Assembly (NCBI RefSeq): GCF_025195125.1
Contig: NZ_JAMGSL010000015.1
Span: 118,589 to 182,588 of the forward strand
DNA length: 64,000 nucleotides
DNA from: Streptomyces sp. Je 1-79
GTDB taxonomy: Bacteria; Actinomycetota; Actinomycetes; Streptomycetales; Streptomycetaceae
Direction of reading: 5' to 3'
A model generated the notes under the pieces. It was not told the origin of the DNA. It was given only the letters and a program-made list of their open reading frames with translations, and searched no databases. This document shows, piece by piece, positions 24,354-33,552 of this stretch (its first letter is position 1; each line of letters starts with the position of its first letter). The position numbers and the translations under genes are program-made.

Positions 24354-24434
24354 GGCCCCCGCGAACCAGCGAACCGGCAGCCCGGCAGGCCGGTTCGCCG
24401 ACCGACCCCCGGCCCCCGGCCCCCGCGAACCAGC
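24354..24434. repeat. Short direct repeats and hairpin after the LysR gene
   Basis: GGCCCCCGCGAACCAGC occurs twice (24354-24370 and 24418-24434). Between the copies the inverted repeat GAACCGGC / GCCGGTTC (24371-24378, 24389-24396) may be a terminator. No other feature is seen in the 251-bp gap. Confidence 0.55.
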
Positions 24435-24469
24435 AGCCCGGCCCACGACACCGACAGGGAGCAACCGAC

Positions 24470-25231
24470 GTGAGCCGAGACCACGCTCCCCGGCCGCAGG
24501 AACCGCCCCAGGAACCGCCCCAGGAGCCGTCCGCGGAACCGCCCCAGGAGCCGCCTTTGGACCCACCACCAGGCTCCCCGCCGGTGAACGCGCCTGTCGG
24601 CGAGGCCCGCTGGCCGATGGCCACCGCCGTCGTGACCGCCATGGTGCTCACCCTGCTGCTCCCCGACGACCTGCGCCTGGCACCCGTCTGGGTGCTGCCC
24701 TCCCTCGAAGGACTGCTCCTGCTGACGCTCATCGCGGGTGACCCGGGCCGGATCGACCGCCGCTCGTCCGTGCTGCGTGCCGTCTCGATCGCCCTCGTCG
24801 GCGTCCTCGCGCTCGGCGCCGTCTGGTCGACCGTCCAGCTGATCGACGACATCCTCCACGACGGGAGCGAGACCGCCTCCGCCACGAGCCTGCTCCAGAC
24901 CGGAGGCACCGTCTGGGCGGGCACGGTCCTCGCCTTCTCCCTGCTGTACTTCGAGCTGGACGGCGGCGGCGCGGCGGCCCGCGCCCACGGCATGCCCCTC
25001 ACGCCGGCGCTGGCCTTCCCCCAGCAGCTCAACCCCGAGCTCGCCGCCGCCGACTGGCGCCCGCGCTACGTCGACTACCTCTACCTCGGACTCACCAACG
25101 CCACCGCCTTCAGCCCCACGGACGTCATGCCGCTGGCGCCCTGGGCCAAGCTCGCGATGGCGGTCCAGTCCCTCGTCTCCCTGGTCATCCTCGGACTCGT
25201 CGTCGCCCGCGCCGTCAACGTACTCACCTAG
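24470..25231 (+). CDS. Integral membrane protein with PQEPP repeats
   Basis: A 253-residue protein. The N-terminal 45 residues are Pro/Gln/Glu-rich with tandem PQEPP units. Four or five membrane helices follow (about residues 50-72, 75-92, 105-125, 140-160 and 225-250). The segment DYLYLGLTNATAFSPTDVMP before the last helix resembles the pore region of ion-channel-like proteins, but no selectivity filter is obvious. Function unknown. The GTG at 24470 follows AGGGAG. Confidence 0.75.
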   Translation: MSRDHAPRPQEPPQEPPQEPSAEPPQEPPLDPPPGSPPVNAPVGEARWPMATAVVTAMVLTLLLPDDLRLAPVWVLPSLEGLLLLTLIAGDPGRIDRRSSVLRAVSIALVGVLALGAVWSTVQLIDDILHDGSETASATSLLQTGGTVWAGTVLAFSLLYFELDGGGAAARAHGMPLTPALAFPQQLNPELAAADWRPRYVDYLYLGLTNATAFSPTDVMPLAPWAKLAMAVQSLVSLVILGLVVARAVNVLT

Positions 25232-25299
25232 CGGCAGACATACCGACCCATCACTGCCCATCACCGGACCTTTCGACCCAAGAGGGATACAGTCGGCTG

Positions 25300-26241
25300 G
25301 TGGCCGGAACGAAGGAACACTCCGAAGGAGCGGGACCGTTCACGACCCGGGTCACCTGGCGACCCGAAGCCGGGGTCACCGCCGTCTGGGAGTCGCGCCT
25401 GGCGCGCAAGCGCGCCCTGCTGACCGTCCACGCCGCGGGCGAGCCGGAACCCCGCGCGCGACCGGCGGACAGCGTCTCGGTCGGCCGCATGCGCAGGCTG
25501 AACGCCATCGCCGCGGGCGCGTTCACCGTAGGCGGCGCGCTCTTCGCCCTCGGGGCCGGGCTGGCCCAGTTCGGACCGGGCGACATCACGAGTGCCTGGA
25601 TCTACTTCACCGGTGGCCTGTGCTTCAACACCGGCGGGTACGCCTCGCTGCTCCAGGCGGTCAACACGCCCGACCGGGACCACCGGGCCGGGAAGCTGGC
25701 CGCGCGACGCTGGAGATGGTGGAGCTACGAACCGGACCGGATCGACTGGCTCAGTACCTTCGTGCTGTTCGCCGGCACCCTCGTGTTCGGCATCAATCTG
25801 GTGGGCTCCCTGCTGCACGGGCTCTCGGTGCAGCAGGTGAACAGGCTCGTCTGGGCGCCCGACATGGTCGGCTGCATCCTGTTCCTGATCTCGGGGCACC
25901 TCGCGCTGGTCGAGGTCTGCCACGGCCGGCCACGGCTCCGACCGCACGACCTCTCCTGGTGGATCGTCGCGGTCAACCAGCTCGGGTCGTTCCTCTTCAT
26001 GGCCTCGGCGGTCACCGCCTTCACGCGGCCCTCGACGGGGGACCTGGTGAGCGTCGCCGTCGCGAACTGGGGCACGCTCACGGGAGCGGCGTGTTTCAGC
26101 GCCGGCGGCGTGCTCCAGTTCTACGAGCGCCCCGAGCCCGCCGGCCCCGCCACGGGGGCCGGTGCTCAGCGGGACCCTTCACCCTCCACCAGCAGCGCGA
26201 CCCCGTCGAGGATCCGCGCCAGGCCGAAGCGGAACTCGTAG
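25300..26241 (+). CDS. Integral membrane protein, unknown (possibly YrhK-like)
   Basis: A 313-residue protein starting at a GTG. A soluble N-terminal region of about 65 residues (TTRVTWRPEAGVTAVWESRL) is followed by six predicted helices between about residues 68 and 280, grouped in pairs that include GGLCFNTGGYASLLQAV and DMVGCILFLISGHLAL. The repeated helix-pair layout resembles YrhK-domain proteins, which I suggest with low certainty. The last 76 bp overlap the convergent TetR gene, and the C-terminal tail is low complexity. Confidence 0.7.
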   Translation: MAGTKEHSEGAGPFTTRVTWRPEAGVTAVWESRLARKRALLTVHAAGEPEPRARPADSVSVGRMRRLNAIAAGAFTVGGALFALGAGLAQFGPGDITSAWIYFTGGLCFNTGGYASLLQAVNTPDRDHRAGKLAARRWRWWSYEPDRIDWLSTFVLFAGTLVFGINLVGSLLHGLSVQQVNRLVWAPDMVGCILFLISGHLALVEVCHGRPRLRPHDLSWWIVAVNQLGSFLFMASAVTAFTRPSTGDLVSVAVANWGTLTGAACFSAGGVLQFYERPEPAGPATGAGAQRDPSPSTSSATPSRIRARPKRNS

Positions 26242-26963
26242 TCCGGCTCGTCCGCCTCGTCCATCACTCCGGAGTCGAGCATTCGCGCCACCGCCGGATA
26301 GCGCTCGGGGTCGGCGAGGCGCCGCAGGGTGTGACCGTAGCGGGAGAGGACCTCGTCGGGGCTCTGTCCGCTCGCCCCGATGACCGCGGCCAGGTCGGCC
26401 ATCATCAGGGCGTCGTTGCGGATGAAGCCGCCGACCAGCATGACCACCGAGACCTTGGCGCCCTCGTCGAGGCCGGTGTCCTCCAGGGCGACCATGGCCC
26501 GCTCCCACCAGGCGACGGTGTTCGGCGTCGCGGGCGGGCCGGAGAGCGGGATCCGGAGCATCCAGAGATTGCGGTGGTAGACCTCGCGGATCGTCCGGGC
26601 CCAGTGCTCGATCCCCTCCCGCCAGCCGGTGCCGGCCGGCAGTGGGGCGGGCGGGGCGCCCGTGGCGGCGTCCTGCATCAGGACGTACAGCTCGCTCTTG
26701 GCGCCGACGTATCGGTAGAGGGACATGGTCGAGACGCCGAGCTCCTTGGCGACGCGCCCCATGGAGACCGCGTCGAGTCCCTCGGCCGAGGCGACCGAGA
26801 CGGCCGTCGTCACGATCCGGTCGAGGGTGAGGCCCGGTCTGGGGCCCTTGGAGGGCCGTTCGCGCAGCCCCCAGGCGGCCTCGATGCTCGCGGGCAGGAA
26901 GCCCCCGCCGCCCTCGCTCTTGCCCTCCGCCACCGGATCCGCCCTTCCTCGCTTGACGGCCAT
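26166..26963 (-). CDS. TetR-family repressor of the adjacent ABC exporter
   Basis: A 265-residue regulator with an N-terminal extension of about 45 residues. The HTH follows (LTLDRIVTTAVSVASAEGLD and SMGRVAKELGVSTMSLYRYV), then a TetR C-terminal-type ligand domain (REGIEHWARTIREVYHRNLW). It is divergent from the DrrAB-type transporter with 69 bp between. That gap holds three copies of a candidate operator sequence, so self-regulation and repression of the pump are expected. Confidence 0.93.
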   Translation of the reverse strand: MAVKRGRADPVAEGKSEGGGGFLPASIEAAWGLRERPSKGPRPGLTLDRIVTTAVSVASAEGLDAVSMGRVAKELGVSTMSLYRYVGAKSELYVLMQDAATGAPPAPLPAGTGWREGIEHWARTIREVYHRNLWMLRIPLSGPPATPNTVAWWERAMVALEDTGLDEGAKVSVVMLVGGFIRNDALMMADLAAVIGASGQSPDEVLSRYGHTLRRLADPERYPAVARMLDSGVMDEADEPDYEFRFGLARILDGVALLVEGEGSR

Positions 26964-26966
26964 CCT

Positions 26967-27014
26967 AGTAATGCGTAACCCTTACACAGTAACGCGTAGG
27001 GCATACGCAGTACT
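26967..27014. promoter_or_regulatory. Three-copy candidate TetR operator
   Basis: AGTAATGCGTA (26967-26977) and AGTAACGCGTA (26988-26998) are direct repeats 21 bp apart. TACGCAGTACT (27004-27014) is the same element inverted (10 of 11 matches to the first). They fill the gap between the divergent TetR and ABC genes. Confidence 0.7.
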
Positions 27015-27032
27015 GATTCCAGGGGGACCCTC

Positions 27033-27960
<928 letters not shown>

Positions 27961-27968
<8 letters not shown>

Positions 27969-28704
27969 CGCCCTCACGATGACCGGCCGCGGGCTCCGCC
28001 TTGGCCGCCGGAACATCGACGCCGTCATCACCTCGATGATGCTGCCGATCATGCTGATGCTGGTCTTCGTCTACTTCTTCGGCGGAGCCATCGACACCGG
28101 CACGCGGTACGTCACCTACGTCGTCCCCGGCGTCCTCATCCTCTGCTCCGGCTTCGGCTCCGCCGGCACCGCCGTCGGCGTCAGCGAGGACATGAAGGGC
28201 GGGATCATCGACCGGTTCCGCTCGCTCGACATCGGCGGCACACCGATCCTCGCCGGCCACGTCGGCGCCAGCGTCGCCCGCAACCTCGTCGCCACCGTGC
28301 TCGTCCTCGGCGTGGCCTTCGCCATCGGCTTCCGGCCGAGCGCGACCCCGCTCGGCTGGCTCGCCGCACTCGGCCTGCTCCTCGCCTTCATCACCGCGAT
28401 CTCCTGGATCTCCGCGGCGCTCGGGCTGCTCACCCGCACCCCCGAAGCGGCGGGCGGGATCACCTTCTTCATGATGTTCCTGCCCTACCCGAGCAGCGCG
28501 TTCGTCCCGATCGAGACCATGCCGAGCTGGCTGCACGGCTTCGCCGAGCACCAGCCGGTCACGCCCCTCATCGAGTCCATGCGCGGACTGCTGCTCGACC
28601 AGCCGGTCGGCAACACACCCTGGATCGCCCTGGCCTGGTGCGCCGGCATCCTGGCGACGGGCATCGCCGCCTCGGGAGCGCTCTTCCGCCTCCGTACGAA
28701 GTAG
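27961..28704 (+). CDS. ABC-2 type permease, DrrB-like
   Basis: A 247-residue membrane subunit with six helices and the ABC-2 conserved region (GGIIDRFRSLDIGGTPILAG). It pairs with the preceding ATPase, whose stop codon it overlaps. The substrate is unknown; drug resistance is the most common role in this family. Confidence 0.92.
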
Positions 28705-28726
28705 CCGTACGACGCGGGCGGACCGC

Positions 28727-29971
28727 TCAGAATATGTCCGGGCACCACGGCCGGCGCGCGGCCCGCAACAGCGCGTCCGCGCGGACGGCCGCACCGGCGG
28801 TGACCTCCTCGGCCCGGCCGAGCGCCACCAGCCGCGCCACCGACTCGTCACCGAGCGAGAGCGCGCCCAACTCGGCCATGTCCAGCGCGAGATCGGCGGA
28901 CTCGGCCGTACGGGAACACTCCGCGCCCTCCGGGGAGGCATCGAGCCGGTAGCGTCCGCCGGCCAGGCCGCCCTCGTCCCGCAGCTCCAGGACGAGGGAG
29001 CCGGAACCCGTGTACGTACGCCCCTCCAGCACCTTGGCCACGTCCAGGACCCTGACCCACAGCATGTCGGCGTGGCTGAGGACCCTCGCCGCGCGCGGGT
29101 CGGGCAGGAGCAGCGGCAGGAGGTCGTCGGGGGCGCGGTGGCCCGAACGGACCGAGGTCACCCAGTCGATCGAGCACAGATACCGCCACAGCGCCCGCTC
29201 GGCGGCCGGGGTGCAGGCGATCAGGTCCCGGACGGTGACCGTGTTCACCGGCTGCTTGCCGTCGTCCCACTTGTCGTCCGAGCGGTAGGCCGCATAGCCC
29301 TCCACCTCACCGGAGTCCGAGCGGTAGACCGCGTAGAAGGGCTCGGTCCAGGACGCGGGCTGGAAGCCGAGGCCGGTGCCGCGGTCCCAGTCACGGGCGC
29401 TCCGGTTCGGGACACCCGCCCGGACACGGGCCAGACGGCGGTGCACCTCGGGGCCGAGCTTGCGGATCTCGGCGCCGTCGGAGAGATCGATCGAGCCACC
29501 GCCCTCGGGCCGGCCCGTGCGACGCGGGTCGAGGCCCGCGCGCGTCACGTCGACGACCCACTCGGTGGTCCAGGACGCGGGACCGAAGCCGTACCGTCCG
29601 TAGATCGGGTACTCGGCGGCGATCAGGGTCGCGACGGCATCGCCCCGCTCCTTCGCCGCGGCGAGATCCGCCGTCATCACCCGGCGGAGCACCCCACGGC
29701 GGCGGTGCGTCGGCGAGACGGTCACCTGGCTCACGGCGTCGGCCGCGAGCGAGCCGCCGCCGAGCGTGGACAGCTCCTGCGCGAACGTACGGAAGGTGGC
29801 CACGATCCGGCCGCGGTCGAAGACACCGAGCGTGCGCGAGAGGTCGAACAGCGGCAGCCGCTTCTCGATCTCCTCGTCCGTGACGAGCGGAGGGGTCATG
29901 AAACCCGTCTTGAGCGCGCGCAGCCAGTCACCGAACTCGGACTCGCCCACGGGGCGTACCTCAAGGCTCAT
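28727..29971 (-). CDS. Eis-like GNAT N-acetyltransferase
   Basis: A 414-residue protein of the enhanced-intracellular-survival type. An N-terminal GNAT domain has the acetyl-CoA loop VSQVTVSPTHRRRGVLRRVM. YPIYGRYGFGPASW is characteristic of Eis. A second GNAT-like domain and a C-terminal sterol-carrier-like domain follow. Mycobacterial Eis acetylates aminoglycosides and other amines. The substrate here is unknown. The ATG at 29971 is preferred; an upstream ATG at 30007 would add 12 poorly supported residues. Confidence 0.88.
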   Translation of the reverse strand: MSLEVRPVGESEFGDWLRALKTGFMTPPLVTDEEIEKRLPLFDLSRTLGVFDRGRIVATFRTFAQELSTLGGGSLAADAVSQVTVSPTHRRRGVLRRVMTADLAAAKERGDAVATLIAAEYPIYGRYGFGPASWTTEWVVDVTRAGLDPRRTGRPEGGGSIDLSDGAEIRKLGPEVHRRLARVRAGVPNRSARDWDRGTGLGFQPASWTEPFYAVYRSDSGEVEGYAAYRSDDKWDDGKQPVNTVTVRDLIACTPAAERALWRYLCSIDWVTSVRSGHRAPDDLLPLLLPDPRAARVLSHADMLWVRVLDVAKVLEGRTYTGSGSLVLELRDEGGLAGGRYRLDASPEGAECSRTAESADLALDMAELGALSLGDESVARLVALGRAEEVTAGAAVRADALLRAARRPWCPDIF

Positions 29972-30118
29972 GCGGGCGAGGCTATGCGCGCCGGCCGGGC
30001 CGCGCACGCGAGTTTCTGCCTGAGCGGACCTTCCCCCAGGGCCTCCCGCAGGGGCCTTTCCCCGGCGGGCTTCCCCCAGCGGGCCTTTCCCTCAAGGCCT
30101 CCCGGTCGACGGCACGGC
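29972..30118. other. Intergenic stretch with C-rich imperfect repeats
   Basis: TTCCCCCAG (30029 and 30071) and GGCCTTTCCC (30051 and 30082) recur among CGGC and GGGC runs. They could form weak stem-loops that end the rsiG transcript, but no perfect terminator is visible. Confidence 0.35.
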
Positions 30119-30697
30119 TCAGGCCAGCAGGTCGTCCACCTGCGCCTCACCCTCGCGGTACCGGCGGGTGATCTCCGCGCTGCAGTCGTCCGCCGTCCGC
30201 TGGAGCTCCTGCCGCCGCCGCGAGACCTGCTGCTCGTACCCCGCGAGCCGTCCCATCGCCGTGTGCAGCTCGTCGTCCGTCCGCGCCCCGAGATCGGACA
30301 GCTCGACCTCCGACAGCATCTCCGCCGCCAGCCGCCGGTACTCCTCGTTCCGCGGGGTCGACAGCGTCACGTGCCGGGCCGAGGAGCCCCGCCGCGACGG
30401 CACGTCCGCGAGGATCTCCGACAGCCTGTCCAGGACCGGCGACTCCGGATCCGTACGCCGCGCGAGCTCGGCCCGCAGGATGTCGATACGGCCCTGCAGC
30501 ATCCGCCGTACGTAACTGAGGTCCGCCTCGTCGCCCTGCGCGTCACGGCGCAGCGCGCGCAGCTCCGGCAGTCTCAGGGCGGCGATGTCCGGCTGCGGCC
30601 GCTCCGGCAGCGCGGGCTCGACCGTCCGCTGCACAGGCGGACGTACGCCGACTACTCCGAAACGGGCCGGCGTCTGCCCGGCGCCAGGTGCACTCAT
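30119..30697 (-). CDS. rsiG: RsiG, c-di-GMP-dependent anti-sigma factor for WhiG
   Basis: A 192-residue coiled-coil protein. In S. venezuelae, RsiG bound to cyclic di-GMP holds the sporulation sigma factor WhiG inactive. Both nucleotide-binding helices carry the exact signature E-x3-S-x2-R-x3-Q-x3-D. The first has E57, S61, R64, Q68 and D72 (EADLSYVRRMLQGRID). The second has E155, S159, R162, Q166 and D170 (EQQVSRRRQELQRTAD). The N-terminal Pro-rich segment is presumably disordered. The ATG at 30697 follows GAGGGGA. whiG is not in the window, as expected for this unlinked pair. Confidence 0.93.
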   Translation of the reverse strand: MSAPGAGQTPARFGVVGVRPPVQRTVEPALPERPQPDIAALRLPELRALRRDAQGDEADLSYVRRMLQGRIDILRAELARRTDPESPVLDRLSEILADVPSRRGSSARHVTLSTPRNEEYRRLAAEMLSEVELSDLGARTDDELHTAMGRLAGYEQQVSRRRQELQRTADDCSAEITRRYREGEAQVDDLLA

Positions 30698-30823
30698 GTG
30701 AATCGTCCCCTCGACCGGTGCGGAGCCGCACCGCCTGACACGCATGGTGCCACTCCCGCACGTGCATGTGCAGGCGCTCTGCACCCGTTCAGCCCCTATG
30801 CGTAGGTCTGTAGGTTGGCCTGT

Positions 30824-31249
30824 ATGCGTGCAGTGGTGCAGAGGGTGGACGGCGCGAGCGTCGTCGTGGCGGGCGAGACGGTCGGCGAGATCGTCGGCGA
30901 AGGACTGTGTGTGCTGGTGGGAGTCACCCACGAGGACACCCCGGAGAAAGCGGCACAACTGGCCAGAAAGCTATGGTCCGTCCGGATTCTGGAGGGTGAG
31001 AAATCCTGTTCGGACACCAATGCGCCCTTGTTGGTGATTTCTCAGTTCACCCTCTACGGGGACGCCCGCAAGGGGCGCCGGCCCACCTGGAACGCCGCCG
31101 CGCCCGGCCCGGTCGCCGAACCGCTCGTCGACGAGGTGGTGGCCCGGCTGCGCGAGCTGGGCGCGCACGTGGAGACGGGCCGGTTCGGAGCGGACATGCG
31201 CGTCTCGCTCACGAACCACGGCCCGTTCACGGTGATCGTCGAGGTCTGA
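30824..31249 (+). CDS. dtd: D-aminoacyl-tRNA deacylase
   Basis: A 141-residue enzyme that hydrolyses D-amino acids from mischarged tRNA. It starts MRAVVQRVDGASVVV and contains the family motifs SQFTLYGD and TNHGPFT, the latter with the cross-subunit Gly-Pro. Length is standard for the dimeric enzyme. It is convergent with ygfZ, with 16 bp between the stops. Confidence 0.96.
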   Translation: MRAVVQRVDGASVVVAGETVGEIVGEGLCVLVGVTHEDTPEKAAQLARKLWSVRILEGEKSCSDTNAPLLVISQFTLYGDARKGRRPTWNAAAPGPVAEPLVDEVVARLRELGAHVETGRFGADMRVSLTNHGPFTVIVEV

Positions 31250-31265
31250 GCGGAGGCCCGCCGGG

Positions 31266-32231
31266 CTACGGCTCGACGACGGTCTCCTGCGCGGCGGCCG
31301 TCTCCCCGGCCATCAGCTCCGCGTCCACCGGCACGTTCCGCTTCACCATCGCCAGGGCGATCGGCCCCAGCTCGTGGTGACGGGCGGAGGTGGTGATGAA
31401 GCCCAGCTGACGGCCCTCGGCACCGTCCGACGCGAGCCGGATCGGCGTGCCGTGGCCCGGCAGAAGCACCTCGCTGCCGTCCAGGTGCAGGAAGACCAGC
31501 CGCCGCGGCGGCTTCCCCAGGTTGTGGACGCGCGCGACGGTCTCCTGCCCGCGGTAGCAGCCCTTCTGCAGATGCACCGCACTGCCGATCCAGCCCAGCT
31601 CGTGCGGGATGGTCCGGTGGTCGGTCTCGAAGCCGAGCCGCGGCCGGTGCGACTCGATCCGCAGCGCCTCGTACGCCAGGATGCCCGCGGCCGGGCCGTG
31701 ACCGGCCGCGAAGGACTCCAGGTCCGCACGGGGCAGGAACAGGTCGCGGCCGTGCGGGGTCTCCCGTACGACAGCGCCCGCCGGCAGCTCGGCGATGGAG
31801 CCGGCCGGGAGATGGACGACCGCGAACTCGTCCGTACGGTCGGCGACCTCCACCCGGTAGAAGAACTTCATCGACTCCAGATAGGCGATGAGCTCGCCCT
31901 GGGTGCCGGGCTCGACGTGCGCCCACACGGTCTCGCCGTCGTCGACGAGATAGAGCGCGTGCTCGATGTGACCGTTGGCGGAGAGGATCAGCGCCTCGGT
32001 GGCCCGGCCGGCGGGCAGATCGCTGACGTGCTGGGTGAGCAGCAGGTGCAGCCAGGTCAGCCGGTCGTCCCCGGAGACGGTGACGACACCGCGGTGCGAG
32101 AGATCGACGAAGCCGTCACCCGCGGCGAGGGCACGCTGCTCGCGGAACAGGTCGCCGTAGTGCGCGGCGACGCCTTCGTCACGGCCTTCGGCGGGAACGG
32201 CGCCGGGCAGGGCCAGCAGAGAGCTCTTCAT
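31266..32231 (-). CDS. ygfZ: YgfZ/GcvT-like folate-binding protein
   Basis: A 321-residue protein of the GcvT fold that supports iron-sulfur cluster enzymes through tetrahydrofolate. The diagnostic motif KGCYRGQE is present (about residue 220). The N-terminal half has LSHRGVVTVSGDDRLTWLHL. It is on the same strand as nur and probably transcribed with it; the stop of nur is 10 bp upstream. The ATG at 32231 was chosen by length and homology. Confidence 0.93.
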   Translation of the reverse strand: MKSSLLALPGAVPAEGRDEGVAAHYGDLFREQRALAAGDGFVDLSHRGVVTVSGDDRLTWLHLLLTQHVSDLPAGRATEALILSANGHIEHALYLVDDGETVWAHVEPGTQGELIAYLESMKFFYRVEVADRTDEFAVVHLPAGSIAELPAGAVVRETPHGRDLFLPRADLESFAAGHGPAAGILAYEALRIESHRPRLGFETDHRTIPHELGWIGSAVHLQKGCYRGQETVARVHNLGKPPRRLVFLHLDGSEVLLPGHGTPIRLASDGAEGRQLGFITTSARHHELGPIALAMVKRNVPVDAELMAGETAAAQETVVEP

Positions 32232-32241
32232 GGAGGCAAGC

Positions 32242-32679
32242 CTACGACTGCGTACCGCTGTCCTTGTTCGAACAGTCCTGACACCGGCCGAAGATCGCGA
32301 AGTGCTTCATGTCGGTCTCGAAGCCGAAGGTCTCGCGCAGCTTCCCGGTGAACTCGGCGGCCACGTCCACATCCGCCTCGATGACGTTCGTACAGTCCCG
32401 GCAGACTAGGTGGAGGTGGTGGTGCCGGTCGGCGAGGTGGTACGTCGGCGCCCCGTGCCCGAGATGGGCGTGGGAGACGAGCCCGAGCTCCTCCAGGAGC
32501 TCCAGGGTCCGGTACACGGTGGAGATGTTCACACCGGAGGCCGTCCTGCGGACCTCGCCCAGGATGTCGTCGGGCGTCGCGTGCTCCAGCGTGTCCACGG
32601 CCTCCAGGACAAGCTGGCGCTGGGGCGTCAGCCGGTAGCCGCGCTGCCGCAGGTCGCTCTTCCAGTCGGTGCTCACCAC
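32242..32679 (-). CDS. nur: Nur, nickel-responsive Fur-family repressor
   Basis: A 145-residue Fur-type regulator. In S. coelicolor Nur with nickel represses nickel uptake genes and sodF. The nickel (M) site histidines His33, His86, His88 and His90 are all present, the last three in DRHHHLH. The structural Cys pairs CRDC (93, 96) and CQDC (133, 136) are present. The DNA-binding segment is ISTVYRTLELLEELG. The start is the first of two adjacent GTG codons at 32679, giving MVSTDWKSDL and the 145-residue length known for Nur. The second GTG (32676) is equally possible. Confidence 0.94.
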   Translation of the reverse strand: MVSTDWKSDLRQRGYRLTPQRQLVLEAVDTLEHATPDDILGEVRRTASGVNISTVYRTLELLEELGLVSHAHLGHGAPTYHLADRHHHLHLVCRDCTNVIEADVDVAAEFTGKLRETFGFETDMKHFAIFGRCQDCSNKDSGTQS

Positions 32680-32729
32680 GCCCCCCAGTGTAGGAGGGCG
32701 TGGCGGCGCACGGCTGTCCCTCGGGCGCT

Positions 32730-33302
32730 CTACTTGAAGAACGCGATGCCGTCGTCCGGCAGATCGCCCAGGCCGCGCGCCATCTCCGCGACCTCCTCGG
32801 GCGTCACGACCTTCTTCAGGTGCGCCGACATGTACGGGCGCAGCGGGACCTCGGGGGTCGCCTTCTCGCCCACCCACATCAGGTCGCCCTTGACGTAGCC
32901 GTAGAGCCGCTTGCCACCGCTGTACGCGCCGGCGGCCGCCGTACGGGCCACGGCGTCGGTCACCAGGTCGATCTGCGGCTTCTTGTCGGCGAGCTCGCCG
33001 TACCAGATCTCCACGATGCCCTGGTCACGGACCATGACGACCTCGACCTTGCGGTCCTTGTCGATCCGCCAGTACCCGCTCTCGCTCTCCAGCGGGCGGA
33101 CCTGGTTGCCCTCGCTGTCCAGGACCCACGAGTGCGAGTGGTACTCGACGAAGTCACGGCCGTCGTGGCTGAAGGTCACGGACTGACCGAAGTTGCACTT
33201 CTCGGCGCCGGGGAAGTCGGCGACGCCCGCGCCTTCCCACGTCCCGAGGAGGAACGCGAGGGGGACGAGGTCCGGATTGAGGTCGGACGGGATCTCGATC
33301 AT
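32730..33302 (-). CDS. Nitrobindin-type heme protein (FABP-like)
   Basis: A 190-residue beta-barrel protein of the nitrobindin / DUF1794 family. It has the defining GTWEGAG motif (residues 20-26). His161 in YMSAHLKKV corresponds to the axial heme ligand. Relatives bind ferric heme and isomerise peroxynitrite to nitrate. It lies just upstream of nur on the same strand and 28 bp downstream of a 32-residue membrane peptide gene. Confidence 0.88.
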   Translation of the reverse strand: MIEIPSDLNPDLVPLAFLLGTWEGAGVADFPGAEKCNFGQSVTFSHDGRDFVEYHSHSWVLDSEGNQVRPLESESGYWRIDKDRKVEVVMVRDQGIVEIWYGELADKKPQIDLVTDAVARTAAAGAYSGGKRLYGYVKGDLMWVGEKATPEVPLRPYMSAHLKKVVTPEEVAEMARGLGDLPDDGIAFFK

Positions 33303-33330
33303 GAGCAGCTCTGTCGTTCCGTAGAGGTGG

Positions 33331-33429
33331 TTAGCGCTGGCCCTGGTACAGCTTCTTCACGGCCAGACCGGTGAACGCGAGCACGGCGACACAGACCAGG
33401 GCCAGGAGGGCTTCGAAGAAGATGATCAC
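33331..33429 (-). CDS. Small membrane peptide, 32 aa
   Basis: The GTG at 33429 stands five bases after a strong GAGGAG ribosome binding site and opens 32 codons. The product is a single hydrophobic helix (IIFFEALLALVCVAVLAF) with a basic tail, VKKLYQGQR. Similar short peptides occur in other Streptomyces as far as I recall. It may associate with a membrane complex; no function is known. It lies immediately upstream of the nitrobindin gene and is probably on the same transcript. Confidence 0.72.
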   Translation of the reverse strand: MIIFFEALLALVCVAVLAFTGLAVKKLYQGQR

Positions 33430-33462
33430 GGGTGCTCCTCGAATGAGCGGTGAAGGCAGAAC

Positions 33463-33499
33463 GGGCCGGACCCCAGCTTAGTCTGCGGGGGCCCGGCCC
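33463..33499 (-). terminator. Possible terminator of the three-gene membrane operon
   Basis: GGGCCGG (33463-33469) pairs with CCGGCCC (33493-33499), with further internal C/G pairing. It lies 54 bp after the stop at 33553 on the minus strand. Confidence 0.5.
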
Positions 33500-33552
33500 T
33501 CTCTGTGAGGTCGGTCCGGTTGCGGACCGGGGCCTTTCCGGTCCGTGTCGGG

